The translations under genes and the position numbers were made by a program. Below are positions 22,948 to 32,240 of a stretch of 64,000 nucleotides of DNA, piece by piece (the stretch's first letter is position 1; the number at the start of each line of letters is the position of its first letter). Location: positions 1,054,001 to 1,118,000 of the forward strand of contig NZ_RBXB01000001.1 of the NCBI RefSeq assembly GCF_003634775.1, in the 5' to 3' direction. This DNA is from Chryseobacterium defluvii. GTDB taxonomy: Bacteria > Bacteroidota > Bacteroidia > Flavobacteriales > Weeksellaceae. The notes beneath the pieces are model-generated. The model was given only the letters and a program-made list of their open reading frames with translations, searched no databases and was not told the DNA's origin.

Positions 22948-25461
22948 TTAAGAGTTAATAGAAATGTTATTTTCTTTTTTTCGTAGAGTAATTCTTTTAA
23001 TCGCCTGCTCAACACTTCCGTCGAACTCCGAGGCAAGGTCCATGACTTCCAGTTTCTCGGTTTCTTCTGTGGTATAGGCGAGATATTCTTCTGTACTAAC
23101 TTCTGTGGCATACACCGCAGAATGGGTTCCGCCAAGCCCGATCCAGACTTCTTTGTAAAGCCGTTTGGGATCATTATTCATATTGATGGAAAGGATTTGT
23201 GAACGTTCTTTGTCGGTGAGTCCGAGCATTTTCTGAATATCATCGAACTTGTTCATATATTTCCGCTGATCCAGAAGAATTTTGCAGTCTGAATTATTGA
23301 TAATACTTTCCTTGACGATAGGTGAATGGATAATATCATCGACTTCCTGGGTAACGACAATGGCTTCGCCAAAAAATTTCCTGACCGTTTTAAAGAGGTA
23401 TTTTATATATTCCGCCATACCTTCTTTGGCTATGGCTTTCCACGCTTCCTCAATTAAAATTAGCTTCCGGATTCCTTTGAGCCTTCTCATTTTATTGATG
23501 AAAGATTCCATAATAATGATAGTTACTATAGGAAAGAGGATTTTATGATCCTTAATGGCATCAATTTCAAATACAATAAAGCGTTTGGTGAGGAGGTCCA
23601 GCTGCTTTTCAGAATTTAGCAGATAGTCGTATTCACCTCCTTTATAGTAAGGTTCCAGAACATTCAGGAAGTTGGCAATATCAAAGTCCTTTTCACGAAC
23701 TTCCTTTTGCTGCAATACCTTTCTAAAATCCCCTTTCACATATTCATAAAACCCGTTGAATGAAGGGTAACCATCTTCATATTTAATCTTCTCGATATAC
23801 CCAGCCACCGCATTGGATAAGGCGACTTCTTCGGATCTTTTCGGCGGTTCATCATCACGTTTCCATAAAGTCAAAATCAAGGTTTTGATACTTTCCCTTT
23901 TCTCGATGTCAAATACGCCATCATCAGTATAAAAAGGATTAAATGCAATAGGATTATCTTCGGTGTACGTAAAATAAACCCCATCAGATCCTTTAGTCTT
24001 CCCATGAATGAGCTGGCATAATCCCTGGTAGGAGTTTCCTGTATCGACGAGTAAAACGTGGGCGCCCTGTTCATAATATTGGCGAACCATATGGTTGGTA
24101 AAGAAAGATTTTCCCGAACCGGAAGGTCCTAATATGAACTTATTACGATTAGTAATAATACCCTTTTTCATGGGAAGGTCAGAGATATCCAAATGAATGG
24201 GTTTTCCTGTCAACCGATCAGCCATCTTAATTCCAAAAGGTGAGGGCGAATTCTGGTAGTTCGTTTCTTCATTAAAAAAACAAAGAGCAGGTTCTATGAA
24301 CGTATAGAAACTTTCTTCACTTGGAAAATCACCAGCATTTCCCGGAATGCCCGCCCAAAATAAAGTAGCGACATCTGTCGTATTATGGCGTGGTTTACAT
24401 TCCATAAGCGCCAAAGCACTTCCGGTATCGTTTTTTAACTGCTTTAATTCGGTACTTTCTTCGGACCATGACATGACATTAAAATGGGCACGTATGGAAG
24501 ATAAGCCTTGACTATGAGCTTCATTTAAGTACAAATCAATCCATTCTTTATTGATCTGGTTAGCCCTGCTATACCTTGCTAATGAATGCATGTTTCGAGC
24601 TGATTTTTCAAACCTTCTTAGGTTTTCATCACTATTATCCAGGAAAAGGTATTGATTGTAAATATGATTACAGCTGAGTAGAAGCCCGACAGGAGCAGCA
24701 AACGATAATAAGCAGTCACTTCGATCCGTACTTAGTTTTTCATACCTCGAATGTGAGGAAACTTGGGCAGGCAGATCATCGGTATCGGAAAGGGTATGAA
24801 GGCTGAGCCTTTTATTCCCGATTCTTAATTCTTCAGCCCCAATGGCGATGTCCTGCATCGCCGTTGAAGAGTCCCTGGATAGCGTAAAATACTGCTCCAA
24901 TAAACCGGGATTTTCCTTTGATCCTACAATATCCTCTTCACTCATCAGTTCTATTGTAATAAGACCGCTGTCATTGATGATCCTTTCAAATTGAGTTACC
25001 GATTCAAGAAATCGACGGATAACTTCTTTATCCCTTATTTCTTTTGGTATAAGTATACCCTTACAAAGTGAACTGAAATTGCTTTGTTGGCGCATTCTTT
25101 CCTTTGTAGTTTTGGTCAGAAAGAGGTAGCAGTAGTGATTTAAAAAGGGTCGTTCATTAAAATGTCTCTGATAAGATTTAGATAAGAAGCTTTGATCTTC
25201 TTGCGATAAATCCGGAGCATAGTTCTCTTTAATAAACCAATCTTGTTTATGAATAATGGTATAATCGGGCATTGTCTTTATGGCTTTATGCCAGGTAGAA
25301 TGTATAGCATCGTATTCGGCTGAGGAAACGGTGAAAAGTTCAGGTAAATGGACTTGAAAACAAGCTGTAACATCACCGTCTTTCGAAATGATACAGTTGT
25401 TTTCCACAGCCAATAATGGGAACTTATGTTCCAAAGTGGTCGTTTTCGAAATATTTCTCAT
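22948..25461 (-). CDS. traG: Conjugation system ATPase TraG (VirB4 family)
   Basis: 837 residues. The N-terminal half is the VirB4 CagE-like domain. Walker A GPSGSGKS lies near residue 445 and Walker B LILIEEAW near residue 670, followed by 'VTQEVDDIIHSPIVKESIIN', the typical ATPase sensor region. It energises assembly and substrate transfer at the inner face of the cytoplasmic membrane. The length is normal for the family, with no sign of truncation. It is separated from traF by 7 bases and from traI by 11. Confidence 0.95.
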   Translation of the reverse strand: MRNISKTTTLEHKFPLLAVENNCIISKDGDVTACFQVHLPELFTVSSAEYDAIHSTWHKAIKTMPDYTIIHKQDWFIKENYAPDLSQEDQSFLSKSYQRHFNERPFLNHYCYLFLTKTTKERMRQQSNFSSLCKGILIPKEIRDKEVIRRFLESVTQFERIINDSGLITIELMSEEDIVGSKENPGLLEQYFTLSRDSSTAMQDIAIGAEELRIGNKRLSLHTLSDTDDLPAQVSSHSRYEKLSTDRSDCLLSFAAPVGLLLSCNHIYNQYLFLDNSDENLRRFEKSARNMHSLARYSRANQINKEWIDLYLNEAHSQGLSSIRAHFNVMSWSEESTELKQLKNDTGSALALMECKPRHNTTDVATLFWAGIPGNAGDFPSEESFYTFIEPALCFFNEETNYQNSPSPFGIKMADRLTGKPIHLDISDLPMKKGIITNRNKFILGPSGSGKSFFTNHMVRQYYEQGAHVLLVDTGNSYQGLCQLIHGKTKGSDGVYFTYTEDNPIAFNPFYTDDGVFDIEKRESIKTLILTLWKRDDEPPKRSEEVALSNAVAGYIEKIKYEDGYPSFNGFYEYVKGDFRKVLQQKEVREKDFDIANFLNVLEPYYKGGEYDYLLNSEKQLDLLTKRFIVFEIDAIKDHKILFPIVTIIIMESFINKMRRLKGIRKLILIEEAWKAIAKEGMAEYIKYLFKTVRKFFGEAIVVTQEVDDIIHSPIVKESIINNSDCKILLDQRKYMNKFDDIQKMLGLTDKERSQILSINMNNDPKRLYKEVWIGLGGTHSAVYATEVSTEEYLAYTTEETEKLEVMDLASEFDGSVEQAIKRITLRKKENNISINS

Positions 25462-25468
25462 GGGTAAA

Positions 25469-25789
25469 TTATTTTTTGGATGATGTGAAATATCTAAAAA
25501 TGGCTTTCCTGCAAATTATATAGCGCGGGTATCTTTTCTTTGCGCCAAGCTTCATCAGTCCGTGCTGGCCATATTTTCCATTCAATGAGAAAGTCTGCCA
25601 GATAATTGTGAGCGAACCGGAGGCTGCGGTAAACAAACAGATATAAGAATGGACGCCTGCCATATACATTACCATAACCAAAATGAGTACTCCTAGCAGT
25701 CCTCCTGCAAAAATGAAGAGATATTGCGCCTTTAGCCCTTTAAACTCAACGGTTCGGCCTATACCCTTATTAATATTATAATTACTCAT
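25469..25789 (-). CDS. traF: Conjugative transposon protein TraF (DUF4133)
   Basis: 106 residues with a conserved start (NINKGIGRTVEFKGLKAQYL) and two TM helices (about 27-47 and 50-68), then a basic C-terminus. This is the DUF4133/TraF family, VirB3-like in topology, and it pairs with the VirB4 ATPase encoded next. Confidence 0.92.
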   Translation of the reverse strand: MSNYNINKGIGRTVEFKGLKAQYLFIFAGGLLGVLILVMVMYMAGVHSYICLFTAASGSLTIIWQTFSLNGKYGQHGLMKLGAKKRYPRYIICRKAIFRYFTSSKK

Positions 25790-25799
25790 AGGTTAAGGA

Positions 25800-26105
25800 T
25801 TAAAGAAAGAATGATCTTAGAATAGTTGCCGCTACGATCAAGAAGATACAGGCGCCAAACCAGCTCGCTGCCGTCTTGGAAGTATCCGGATCACCGGAGC
25901 TAAATTTATTGTATACCTTAACCCCACCAATGAGCCCTACAACTGCACCGATAGCATAGATTAGTTTGGTTGCAGGGTCAAAGTAAGAGGTGACCATTTG
26001 GGTTGCTTCTTGAATTCCGGCAGCCCCATTTCCCTGTGCCATTACGCTTCCTGAAATAAATAATGCTAAACCCAGGAGCATTAATTTTCTTTTGTTTTTG
26101 TCCAT
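25800..26105 (-). CDS. traE: Conjugative transposon protein TraE (DUF4134)
   Basis: 101 residues: a signal peptide (cleavage after GSVMAQG, about residue 24) followed by two TM helices (about 48-66 and 80-98) with 'YAIGAVVGLIGGVKVYNKF' and 'WFGACIFLIVAATIL'. This is the VirB2-like pilin slot (DUF4134). It is the first gene of the downstream tra transcript, after the terminator at 26259-26292. Confidence 0.92.
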   Translation of the reverse strand: MDKNKRKLMLLGLALFISGSVMAQGNGAAGIQEATQMVTSYFDPATKLIYAIGAVVGLIGGVKVYNKFSSGDPDTSKTAASWFGACIFLIVAATILRSFFL

Positions 26106-26258
26106 GATGTTATTTTGTTAATTGTTAATTTTCAGGCTGTTAATGCAAGCCTTTGGACAAAATTGATAAGGAGGGAGGCTGTATTTTTTACCTATCCGGA
26201 TGGGGCGTTATTTGTCATTCATTGTCTTTGCAAACACCCGTGGAAGAAGAATTTTCTG

Positions 26259-26292
26259 ACAAAAAAAATCCTATCATGTTTTGATAGGATTT
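26259..26292 (-). terminator. Terminator dividing the tra region
   Basis: An 11-bp perfect stem AAATCCTATCA/TGATAGGATTT (26266-26276 with 26282-26292), followed on the minus strand by a run of T residues (A-run at 26261-26268 on the plus strand). It is placed after the 265-residue gene and before traE, so the transfer genes are probably two transcripts. Confidence 0.8.
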
Positions 26293-26331
26293 AAATTTTG
26301 ATGTTGTTTAAAGTGTGGCAGTATGAAATTC

Positions 26332-27129
26332 TCATCTTTTTCTGCCCTTTAAACTCGGTTTGCTTGTATTAGGTTTTATCTTTAAATTTTTCAAATTTTC
26401 TTTAATAATATCTTTAAGTTCTGTTTGTTCCCATGGGATGACCTTGGCCTGATGATGAGACTTTAGTCCGATATGTTTAAGCTCATCTTTTGGGTTCCAT
26501 CCTCCAAGTCTATTCCAGCCAATGGGATCTAAATATTTTTGGAAAGGAAATTCAATAGCAATAATATCCTTAGGAAAAGCAGTACACTTTTCCCAATCAA
26601 ATTCTTGAAACTCGTGGGTTTTAGGATTGTAAGGAATCAAATAAGCATTTCTTTCTTCTGAGAAATAGTCGTCAATTTCCTCAAAATGGATTCCATTGGA
26701 AAGGAAGTCATCTTTAGGTCGAAGCATTTTCATTCGTAAATCAACATAAAATGTATGCCCTGCTATATTGATTGTAGGCAACATTCCTTTATTTATTCGA
26801 AGATCAAATGCTTTCTGATCTACCATGATATCAAAATCCGTTTTACCTTTAACTTCATCTATGGTTAACCCATATCTTTTGGCTATTCCTACCGGATCTA
26901 TTTGTACGAAATCAGGTATTTCAAACTCTGTGAATACCGTTGCGAAAATGCAATTATCTTCTTTTATCAAATCTTTGTTGTAGTAAAATGAATAGCCAGA
27001 TTCATTTTCATGCATATTCTTAAATGGAATGACTGTTTCCGGATCACCCACTTCTCGGAGTTCTAATTTTTCCCCGTCCACTGTAAACTGATGTTTATCG
27101 ATTGTAATTATTGGGAGTTCTCTTTCCAT
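26332..27129 (-). CDS. Hypothetical protein of the tra leader operon
   Basis: 265 residues, soluble, acidic in the middle and basic at the C-terminus (NTSKPSLKGRKR). It contains 'LPTINIAGHTFYVDLRMKML' with flanking 'RPKDDF' and a repeat of that theme at the start (ITIDKHQFTVDGEKLELREV), suggesting two related beta units. Similar proteins occur beside tra genes in Flavobacteriia ICEs, but no function is assigned. It follows the TraD-like gene after 29 bases and is closed by a terminator. Confidence 0.65.
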   Translation of the reverse strand: MERELPIITIDKHQFTVDGEKLELREVGDPETVIPFKNMHENESGYSFYYNKDLIKEDNCIFATVFTEFEIPDFVQIDPVGIAKRYGLTIDEVKGKTDFDIMVDQKAFDLRINKGMLPTINIAGHTFYVDLRMKMLRPKDDFLSNGIHFEEIDDYFSEERNAYLIPYNPKTHEFQEFDWEKCTAFPKDIIAIEFPFQKYLDPIGWNRLGGWNPKDELKHIGLKSHHQAKVIPWEQTELKDIIKENLKNLKIKPNTSKPSLKGRKR

Positions 27130-27158
27130 ATTTTTTAGTTTTTAAAAAACATGGGCAG

Positions 27159-27788
27159 TTATACAAACTGCCCAATGTCAAAGTCATTAAAATTACTTTT
27201 GGAAAGGGGTGGGCCGGAATCTGAGTTTTCAGTATGGCTTTTATCCAGTAATACTGCAATTCTTTTAGAAGCGCCTTCAATTTGTTGTTCCAGAAGACTG
27301 AGCAGTTCGGTTCCCTGTATTTTTCTAACGATTTCAACTGCTTTTTTTTCAAGGGCAGGCTCCGGGTCCTCATTCTGAAGTATTGCCCCCACAGTTGATA
27401 GTTCGTCCAAGGTTACCCCCGTGGTGAAACCGATGTCATCTTCAGAAAAATCTTGATCGCTCCAAATTGCCTCTTCTTCCTCTGCATTAAGCTCACTCTC
27501 CACATTTTCCTTTGACCCACTTGCCTTTTCCTTAAGTTCAGACATTTTCTGGTCTGTTTCTATTTCAAAAGTAGGAGTGCTCGAAACCGATTTTGCAATT
27601 TGTTCTTTTAGGGCATCATTTGTCTGGAATTGGCTGTAATCTGATTTTGTAGCACCAATAATATCTTTGCAATTAGTTCTTTTTTCATTAACGGGTAGAT
27701 GAGTTGAAGTGTCGGCCTTTTGATTTATTTTACTATCTATTAATAATACAATAATTATTACCAGACATGAAAGGATAAGTATTTCCAT
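27159..27788 (-). CDS. TraD-like membrane-anchored protein
   Basis: 209 residues: one N-terminal TM helix (MEILILSCLVIIIVLLIDS) followed by an acidic, low-complexity cytoplasmic region with coiled-coil tendency (for example 'SELNAEEEEAIWSDQDFSED'). Position between the DUF3408 gene and traE matches the traC/traD slot of CTnDOT-like elements. The sequence is too variable for firm assignment. Confidence 0.55.
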   Translation of the reverse strand: MEILILSCLVIIIVLLIDSKINQKADTSTHLPVNEKRTNCKDIIGATKSDYSQFQTNDALKEQIAKSVSSTPTFEIETDQKMSELKEKASGSKENVESELNAEEEEAIWSDQDFSEDDIGFTTGVTLDELSTVGAILQNEDPEPALEKKAVEIVRKIQGTELLSLLEQQIEGASKRIAVLLDKSHTENSDSGPPLSKSNFNDFDIGQFV

Positions 27789-27799
27789 AACTTTAACAA

Positions 27800-28201
27800 T
27801 TAGAGAATGGGTTTATTATTTTTATTAAAGCTTGAAATGATCTGATCACCAAATTCCTGAAAGTGATAATCAAGAATATTATCCAGATACCCATATATAG
27901 TAATTTTGTTTCCACCTATAACCTGAACTATGCGGAGAAGCTTTTCATGAAAGTCCTGTCGAATATAAACCGATTTTCCATCCCTTGCACTGGTATCTGA
28001 ACGTTTAAAAAAAAGCTCTTCATAATTACCCTTTGCTTGGTTATGATGCCTTGTGGAAGGCAGCTTTTTTTCTTTTTTTTCAGTTTGAATAATTTCTTCC
28101 TTTATTTCAATGCCTTCTTTCTGAACACCTTTCGCCATAAATGACATCATGAGTTCTTCATTGATTTCAGGGGCTTTGTTATTTTTATTATCATTTCCCA
28201 T
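27800..28201 (-). CDS. TraB-like DUF3408 protein
   Basis: 133 residues. The C-terminal half (about 75-125) carries the DUF3408 pattern 'VYIRQDFHEKLLRIVQVIGG' then ITIYGYLDNILDYHF, a ribbon-helix-helix-like DNA-binding fold. The N-terminus is charged and likely disordered. It follows the ParA-type gene by 3 bases. These two genes form the traA-traB pair seen at the head of tra operons, proposed to act as a small partition-like module. Confidence 0.85.
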   Translation of the reverse strand: MGNDNKNNKAPEINEELMMSFMAKGVQKEGIEIKEEIIQTEKKEKKLPSTRHHNQAKGNYEELFFKRSDTSARDGKSVYIRQDFHEKLLRIVQVIGGNKITIYGYLDNILDYHFQEFGDQIISSFNKNNKPIL

Positions 28202-28204
28202 ATC

Positions 28205-28969
28205 TTATAATTCAGCAATTCTTAAAAATTCATTCATAAATAAATCAAAACCGGATGTTTTCAGTAGTTTTTCTTCCGGTGGAAGAAGGGTAGAGCGGAA
28301 AACAGTTCTAGCTTCCGATTCACTTTCCTTTCTGAAACGCATGGAATTTATAATTTTAGATTCCATAAGACTTAAACCCAGATCCTTGATAAGAGCATTG
28401 TAAATAGAATAAAGGGGGGAACGCTCCCTTCCATCCACCTGATTCCAGAAAAGATTGATGGCTCTGATGGACGTGTCGTTATTTTTCATAATAACATCCT
28501 GCATGATTTGGGTAAAAGCGAGCGTGCTTTCAAGAACCACCCTGTCAGCGGTTATTGGGGTAAAAATATAGTTCATCCCTATTAATGCCTGAATAATTCC
28601 AGGAGTATTTACTGTTCCCGGTAAGTCAAAAAATATAACATCAATTGGTGAGTCGGATGAATTCACCAATTGATAGGCTGATTCCAATAAACCATCTGCT
28701 TTGTGCTGAATGATCGGATAGGCTTTTTTATTAATTGTTGTAAACTGTTTATAGGCAAGCCTTTTGAATATTTCATTTTCCATTACCGCACTCATGTCTC
28801 TTTCTCTCATCTTAATTAAACTGTGCTGAGGAAAGTCGCAATCGTAAACCGCTATATTATACCCGAGTTTATAATGTAATAGACTTGCTGCCAGTGTAGT
28901 AAATGTACTTTTTCCAACGCCTCCTTTTTGGGATGAAAAAGCGATGAATTTTGTTGTTGTTTTGTTCAT
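28205..28969 (-). CDS. traA: ParA-family ATPase (TraA)
   Basis: 254 residues with the deviant Walker A motif KGGVGKST at residues 15-22, Walker A' 'AVYDCDFPQHS' near 40-50 and Walker B-like 'DVIFFDLPGTVNTPG' near 108-122. It is the ParA/Soj ATPase at the head of the minus-strand transfer operon. In CTnDOT-type elements it is named TraA and is thought to help segregation or regulation of the excised form. Its promoter should lie in the 28970-29575 gap. Confidence 0.93.
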   Translation of the reverse strand: MNKTTTKFIAFSSQKGGVGKSTFTTLAASLLHYKLGYNIAVYDCDFPQHSLIKMRERDMSAVMENEIFKRLAYKQFTTINKKAYPIIQHKADGLLESAYQLVNSSDSPIDVIFFDLPGTVNTPGIIQALIGMNYIFTPITADRVVLESTLAFTQIMQDVIMKNNDTSIRAINLFWNQVDGRERSPLYSIYNALIKDLGLSLMESKIINSMRFRKESESEARTVFRSTLLPPEEKLLKTSGFDLFMNEFLRIAEL

Positions 28970-29575
28970 ATGTGCATGTTTTTAAGTTTGTATAAATGTG
29001 TTGAGTGGTATTCAGTTACATTGGGCTTTATTTATTGATGTATGATCATTAAGCGGCAGGTACTTCCGGATGTATAGGATTTGATATAAATAACCCTATT
29101 TATATGTGCCCCTAAAACTATAATTACCTAAGTCTAAAAATTACTCCGTACCTATTTTAGTAGGTTGATATTAGTTCATATCCGGGCATCTGTCTTTACG
29201 GCAGTTCTGCCGTAGCTACGTAGGTATGTACTTATGTATTGCCATAATTGTCTATCCATTTAATCCTGTATGTTTAGTGAACTATTGATATGCACAAAAG
29301 AAAAGATATAGGTAAAGCAAAAATTTAATTGGCATCATTTGGCTAAAAGGGAGTATCATTTGGCGCTCATTGCCATATCAATACTTTCATTTTCAATTAT
29401 TTACTTTGCAAAGGGGGAAGTTTAAGAGTAGAGGTTTACTCCTAAAACAGAAAACTGTTCAGCGGAACAGAGCAAGTTATGTTTTGAGCAGCTTGAAATT
29501 AATTCCGCTGCTCAAAACCACTTGCCCTCCGGGATTAAACTACTCCGAAGTCGTAGTTTGTAATAAAAACATATT
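28970..29575. other. 606-bp gap between traA and mobA, candidate oriT
   Basis: No credible gene. It holds divergent promoters and several inverted repeats: an 8-bp stem TACGGCAG/CTGCCGTA with a 2-base loop (29197-29214), the palindrome CTACGTAG right after it (29216-29223), and ACCTATTTTAGTAGGT near 29150-29165. In CTnDOT and related elements oriT lies directly upstream of the mobilisation genes, which fits here. The nick site cannot be read from the sequence alone. Confidence 0.5.
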
Positions 29576-30019
29576 ATGGAACAAGGAAAAGAAAAAAGAA
29601 ATAGAAAGGGTGGGAGAAAGCCTAAGATAGATCCTGCGGTTCACCGATATTCCATCAGTTTGACGGATAATGAAAATGCCAAATTCTTATCGCTATTTGA
29701 AGAGTCCGGATTAAAAGTTATGGCGCACTTTATCACTGCCTGTATCTTTCAAAAACCTATTAAGACTGTTAAAATAGATAAAGCTTCGATGGATTTTCAT
29801 ATCCAGCTCACCAAATTGTATGCGCAGTTTAGAGGTATTGGGATTAATTATAATCAAATTGTTAAGCTAATGCACCAGAATTTTTCTGAGAAAAAAGCAC
29901 AACTTTCCTTACAAGGCCTAGAGAAAAAAACGGTTGAACTTTCTTTGATATGTAAAAAGATTATAGAATTGATAAAAGAATTTGAAGAGAAACATCTTGA
30001 AAACACGTTGAAGAAATGA
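29576..30019 (+). CDS. mobA: Mobilisation accessory protein MobA
   Basis: 147 residues. A basic N-terminus (KEKRNRKGGRKPKIDP) leads into a ribbon-helix-helix-like segment (HRYSISLTDNENAKFLSLFE), then a helical C-terminus containing 'QLTKLYAQFRGIGINYNQIV', the MobA/MobC relaxosome accessory signature. It binds near oriT and recruits the relaxase. Its last bases overlap the mobB start by 4, so the two are translationally coupled. Confidence 0.9.
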   Translation: MEQGKEKRNRKGGRKPKIDPAVHRYSISLTDNENAKFLSLFEESGLKVMAHFITACIFQKPIKTVKIDKASMDFHIQLTKLYAQFRGIGINYNQIVKLMHQNFSEKKAQLSLQGLEKKTVELSLICKKIIELIKEFEEKHLENTLKK

Positions 30020-31311
30020 TCGCGAAAATCGGTAAGGGAGGAAATTTATATGGGGCTATATCCTATAATCAGCTTAAAGTTGATCGTGGGCTGGGAAAAG
30101 TGTTGGGATTAAATAAGATTCCGGAAACGATCAATAATACATACAATACCAATCTTCTTTATCATTCATTTATACCCTATCTGGCTGCCAATGTTAAAAC
30201 GGAAGTCCCGGTACGTCATATTTCACTTAATCCTGATCCGGACGATAAACTTACCGATGTACAATACATTCAAATTGCAGAGGAATATATGGATAAGATG
30301 GGGTATGGAAATCAGCCCTATATTATTTATAAACATACTGATATTGATAGAACTCATTTACACATTGTTTCAGTTTGTATTGATGAAACGGGCAGAAAAA
30401 TTTCGGATTCCTATGATCACCCTCGTTCCATGAAAATATGCAGGGATCTTGAAAAAAGATATGGTTTAATTCCGGCAGATGAAGAAAAAAGATCAAATAA
30501 TGAAGTATTATTTAAGCCAGTTGATTACCAAGTTGGCGATATAAAAAGTCAAATTGCTTCTGTTGTCAGACATTTACCCAATTATTACCAATATCAAACT
30601 TTGGGTGGTTATAATGCTCTATTATCATTATTTAATATTACCATTGAAAAAGTGAAGGGTGAAATAAATGGACAACCAAGAGAAGGGTTGGTATATTTTG
30701 CATTAAATGAAAATGGAGAAAAAGTAAGTAACCCTATTAAAGCTTCAAAGTTCGGAAAAGTGGCAGGGATTAATTCATTGAAAGAAAGGTTCCTTAAAGC
30801 AAAAGAAGCTTTGAAAAATCATCATGTAAAAGCCGTTCTTAAAAATACCATTGAATCAGTACTTTCAATTAGTAAAAATGAATCTCAATTTAAAAGTCAA
30901 CTTATCGAACAAGGGATTAATACAGTAATCCGCAGAAGTGAAGAAGGACGTATTTATGGAATAACATTTATTGACCATGAAAGCCGTACCGTTTGGAACG
31001 GTTCAGCGTTGGACAAAAACCTATCAGCAAATGTGTTTAATGACTGGTGGAAAGAACAGACAGCAGAGCAACGCCAAAATACAGAGCAGAAAAGGACCAT
31101 TACATTATCAGCCGAAGAAATAAACGTTGAGGATGAAAAAGAAGAAACCCACAGGCTTTTTGATTTCCTTGATAAAGAACAACCGAATGATGATACAGGA
31201 CTGATTGACGGATTGGGCTGGCTATTGCCGGAAGCGCAGGGCGAGGACTACGAGGAACAGGCTTTTGCCAATAGAATGAAGAAGAAGCACAAACGCAAAA
31301 GAAATCAATAG
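30016..31311 (+). CDS. mobB: Relaxase MobB (mobilisation nuclease)
   Basis: 431 residues. The relaxase core is in the first 150: 'MIAKIGKGGNLYGAISYNQ' at the start and the metal-binding histidines in YKHTDIDRTHLHIVS (His107, His114, His116). The C-terminal half is helical and ends in an acidic then basic tail (KKKHKRKRNQ). It nicks oriT and stays bound to the 5' end of the strand to be transferred. The ATG overlaps the stop of mobA. The coupling-protein gene mobC, usually next, is displaced 6 kb downstream by cargo. Confidence 0.93.
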   Translation: MIAKIGKGGNLYGAISYNQLKVDRGLGKVLGLNKIPETINNTYNTNLLYHSFIPYLAANVKTEVPVRHISLNPDPDDKLTDVQYIQIAEEYMDKMGYGNQPYIIYKHTDIDRTHLHIVSVCIDETGRKISDSYDHPRSMKICRDLEKRYGLIPADEEKRSNNEVLFKPVDYQVGDIKSQIASVVRHLPNYYQYQTLGGYNALLSLFNITIEKVKGEINGQPREGLVYFALNENGEKVSNPIKASKFGKVAGINSLKERFLKAKEALKNHHVKAVLKNTIESVLSISKNESQFKSQLIEQGINTVIRRSEEGRIYGITFIDHESRTVWNGSALDKNLSANVFNDWWKEQTAEQRQNTEQKRTITLSAEEINVEDEKEETHRLFDFLDKEQPNDDTGLIDGLGWLLPEAQGEDYEEQAFANRMKKKHKRKRNQ

Positions 31312-31319
31312 TTTTCTTA

Positions 31320-31386
31320 TGAGCTTTACAGGAAAGCAAAATGAACCTCACAGAAAAGTATAACAGGAACAAAATTTCTAAATTTG
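31320..31386 (+). promoter_or_regulatory. araC promoter with paired 17-bp operators
   Basis: Two copies of TGAGCYTTACAGVAAAG-type sites start at 31320 and 31342 (22 bases apart, the second reading TGAACCTCACAGAAAAG). A -7 box TAAATTTG lies at 31379-31386, 20 bases after the second site. The same layout recurs before the acetyltransferase gene. Confidence 0.65.
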
Positions 31387-31409
31387 TACAGGAATAATAT
31401 AAGCAGATT

Positions 31410-32237
31410 ATGAATGTACAGCAAGAAGATAAATACGATACGTTAAGCTATTCGGGGATTTTCCTTTCGTGCTTTTCCGAATATGGCACACATTGCGTTC
31501 ACTCCAAACCCGAACACGTTTTGGTTTATATCTATTCGGGCGAGCAGGTAATTGTTGACAGAAATAAAAAGACCATTATAAAAGCGGGGGAATGTGCATT
31601 TATCAGGAGAGATAACCGTTTGCAAATGTTCAAGAACAGTAAAGGGGAAGATTTCTACAAAGGCATTTCCCTGACGTTTCAACGGAATGTATTGCGGGAG
31701 TTTTACAGCAAAATGAATAAGGCAGATATACCCAAAGATGTGCCTATATCCGATAAAAAAGTTTTCAAGCTAAAGCCAGGCCCTGCAATAGAAAGTTTGT
31801 TCCAGTCGCTTACCCCATATTTTGACAGTAATATGAAGCCGACAGAAGGCGTAACCCATTTAAAATTATTGGAGGGAATTTATGCTTTGCTCAACAGTTC
31901 GGAGCAATTTTACCCGATACTTTTCGACTTCGCCGACCCTTGGAAGATTGACCTATTGGAGTTTCTGAACGAAAACTATATGCAGGAGCTTTCAATGGAA
32001 CAAATTGCATCATTTACCGGACGAAGCTTAGCAACATTCAAAAGGGATTTTAAAAAGATTAGCAGCCTTACACCGCAAAAATGGCTCATCAATAAACGTC
32101 TGGAAATGGCTTACATCAAACTCAAAGAAGAAAAGAAAAAAGTACAGGAGGTTTATACAGAAGTTGGCTTTAAAAATCTTTCCCACTTCTCTACCGCATT
32201 TAAAAAGCAATACGGCATACCACCGACAGAGATTTAA
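31410..32237 (+). CDS. AraC-family transcriptional regulator
   Basis: 275 residues: an N-terminal cupin-like sensor (about 20-150; HVLVYIYSGEQVIVDRNKK, GECAFIRRDNRLQMF) and a C-terminal double HTH (about 172-275; MEQIASFTGRSLATFKRDFK, then VGFKNLSHFSTAFKKQYGIP). It is the first gene of the cargo block after mobB. Paired operators in front of it and in front of the following operon show likely autoregulation and direct control of those genes. GC is visibly higher than in the tra genes, a sign of separate origin. Confidence 0.92.
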   Translation: MNVQQEDKYDTLSYSGIFLSCFSEYGTHCVHSKPEHVLVYIYSGEQVIVDRNKKTIIKAGECAFIRRDNRLQMFKNSKGEDFYKGISLTFQRNVLREFYSKMNKADIPKDVPISDKKVFKLKPGPAIESLFQSLTPYFDSNMKPTEGVTHLKLLEGIYALLNSSEQFYPILFDFADPWKIDLLEFLNENYMQELSMEQIASFTGRSLATFKRDFKKISSLTPQKWLINKRLEMAYIKLKEEKKKVQEVYTEVGFKNLSHFSTAFKKQYGIPPTEI

Positions 32238-32240
32238 AAT

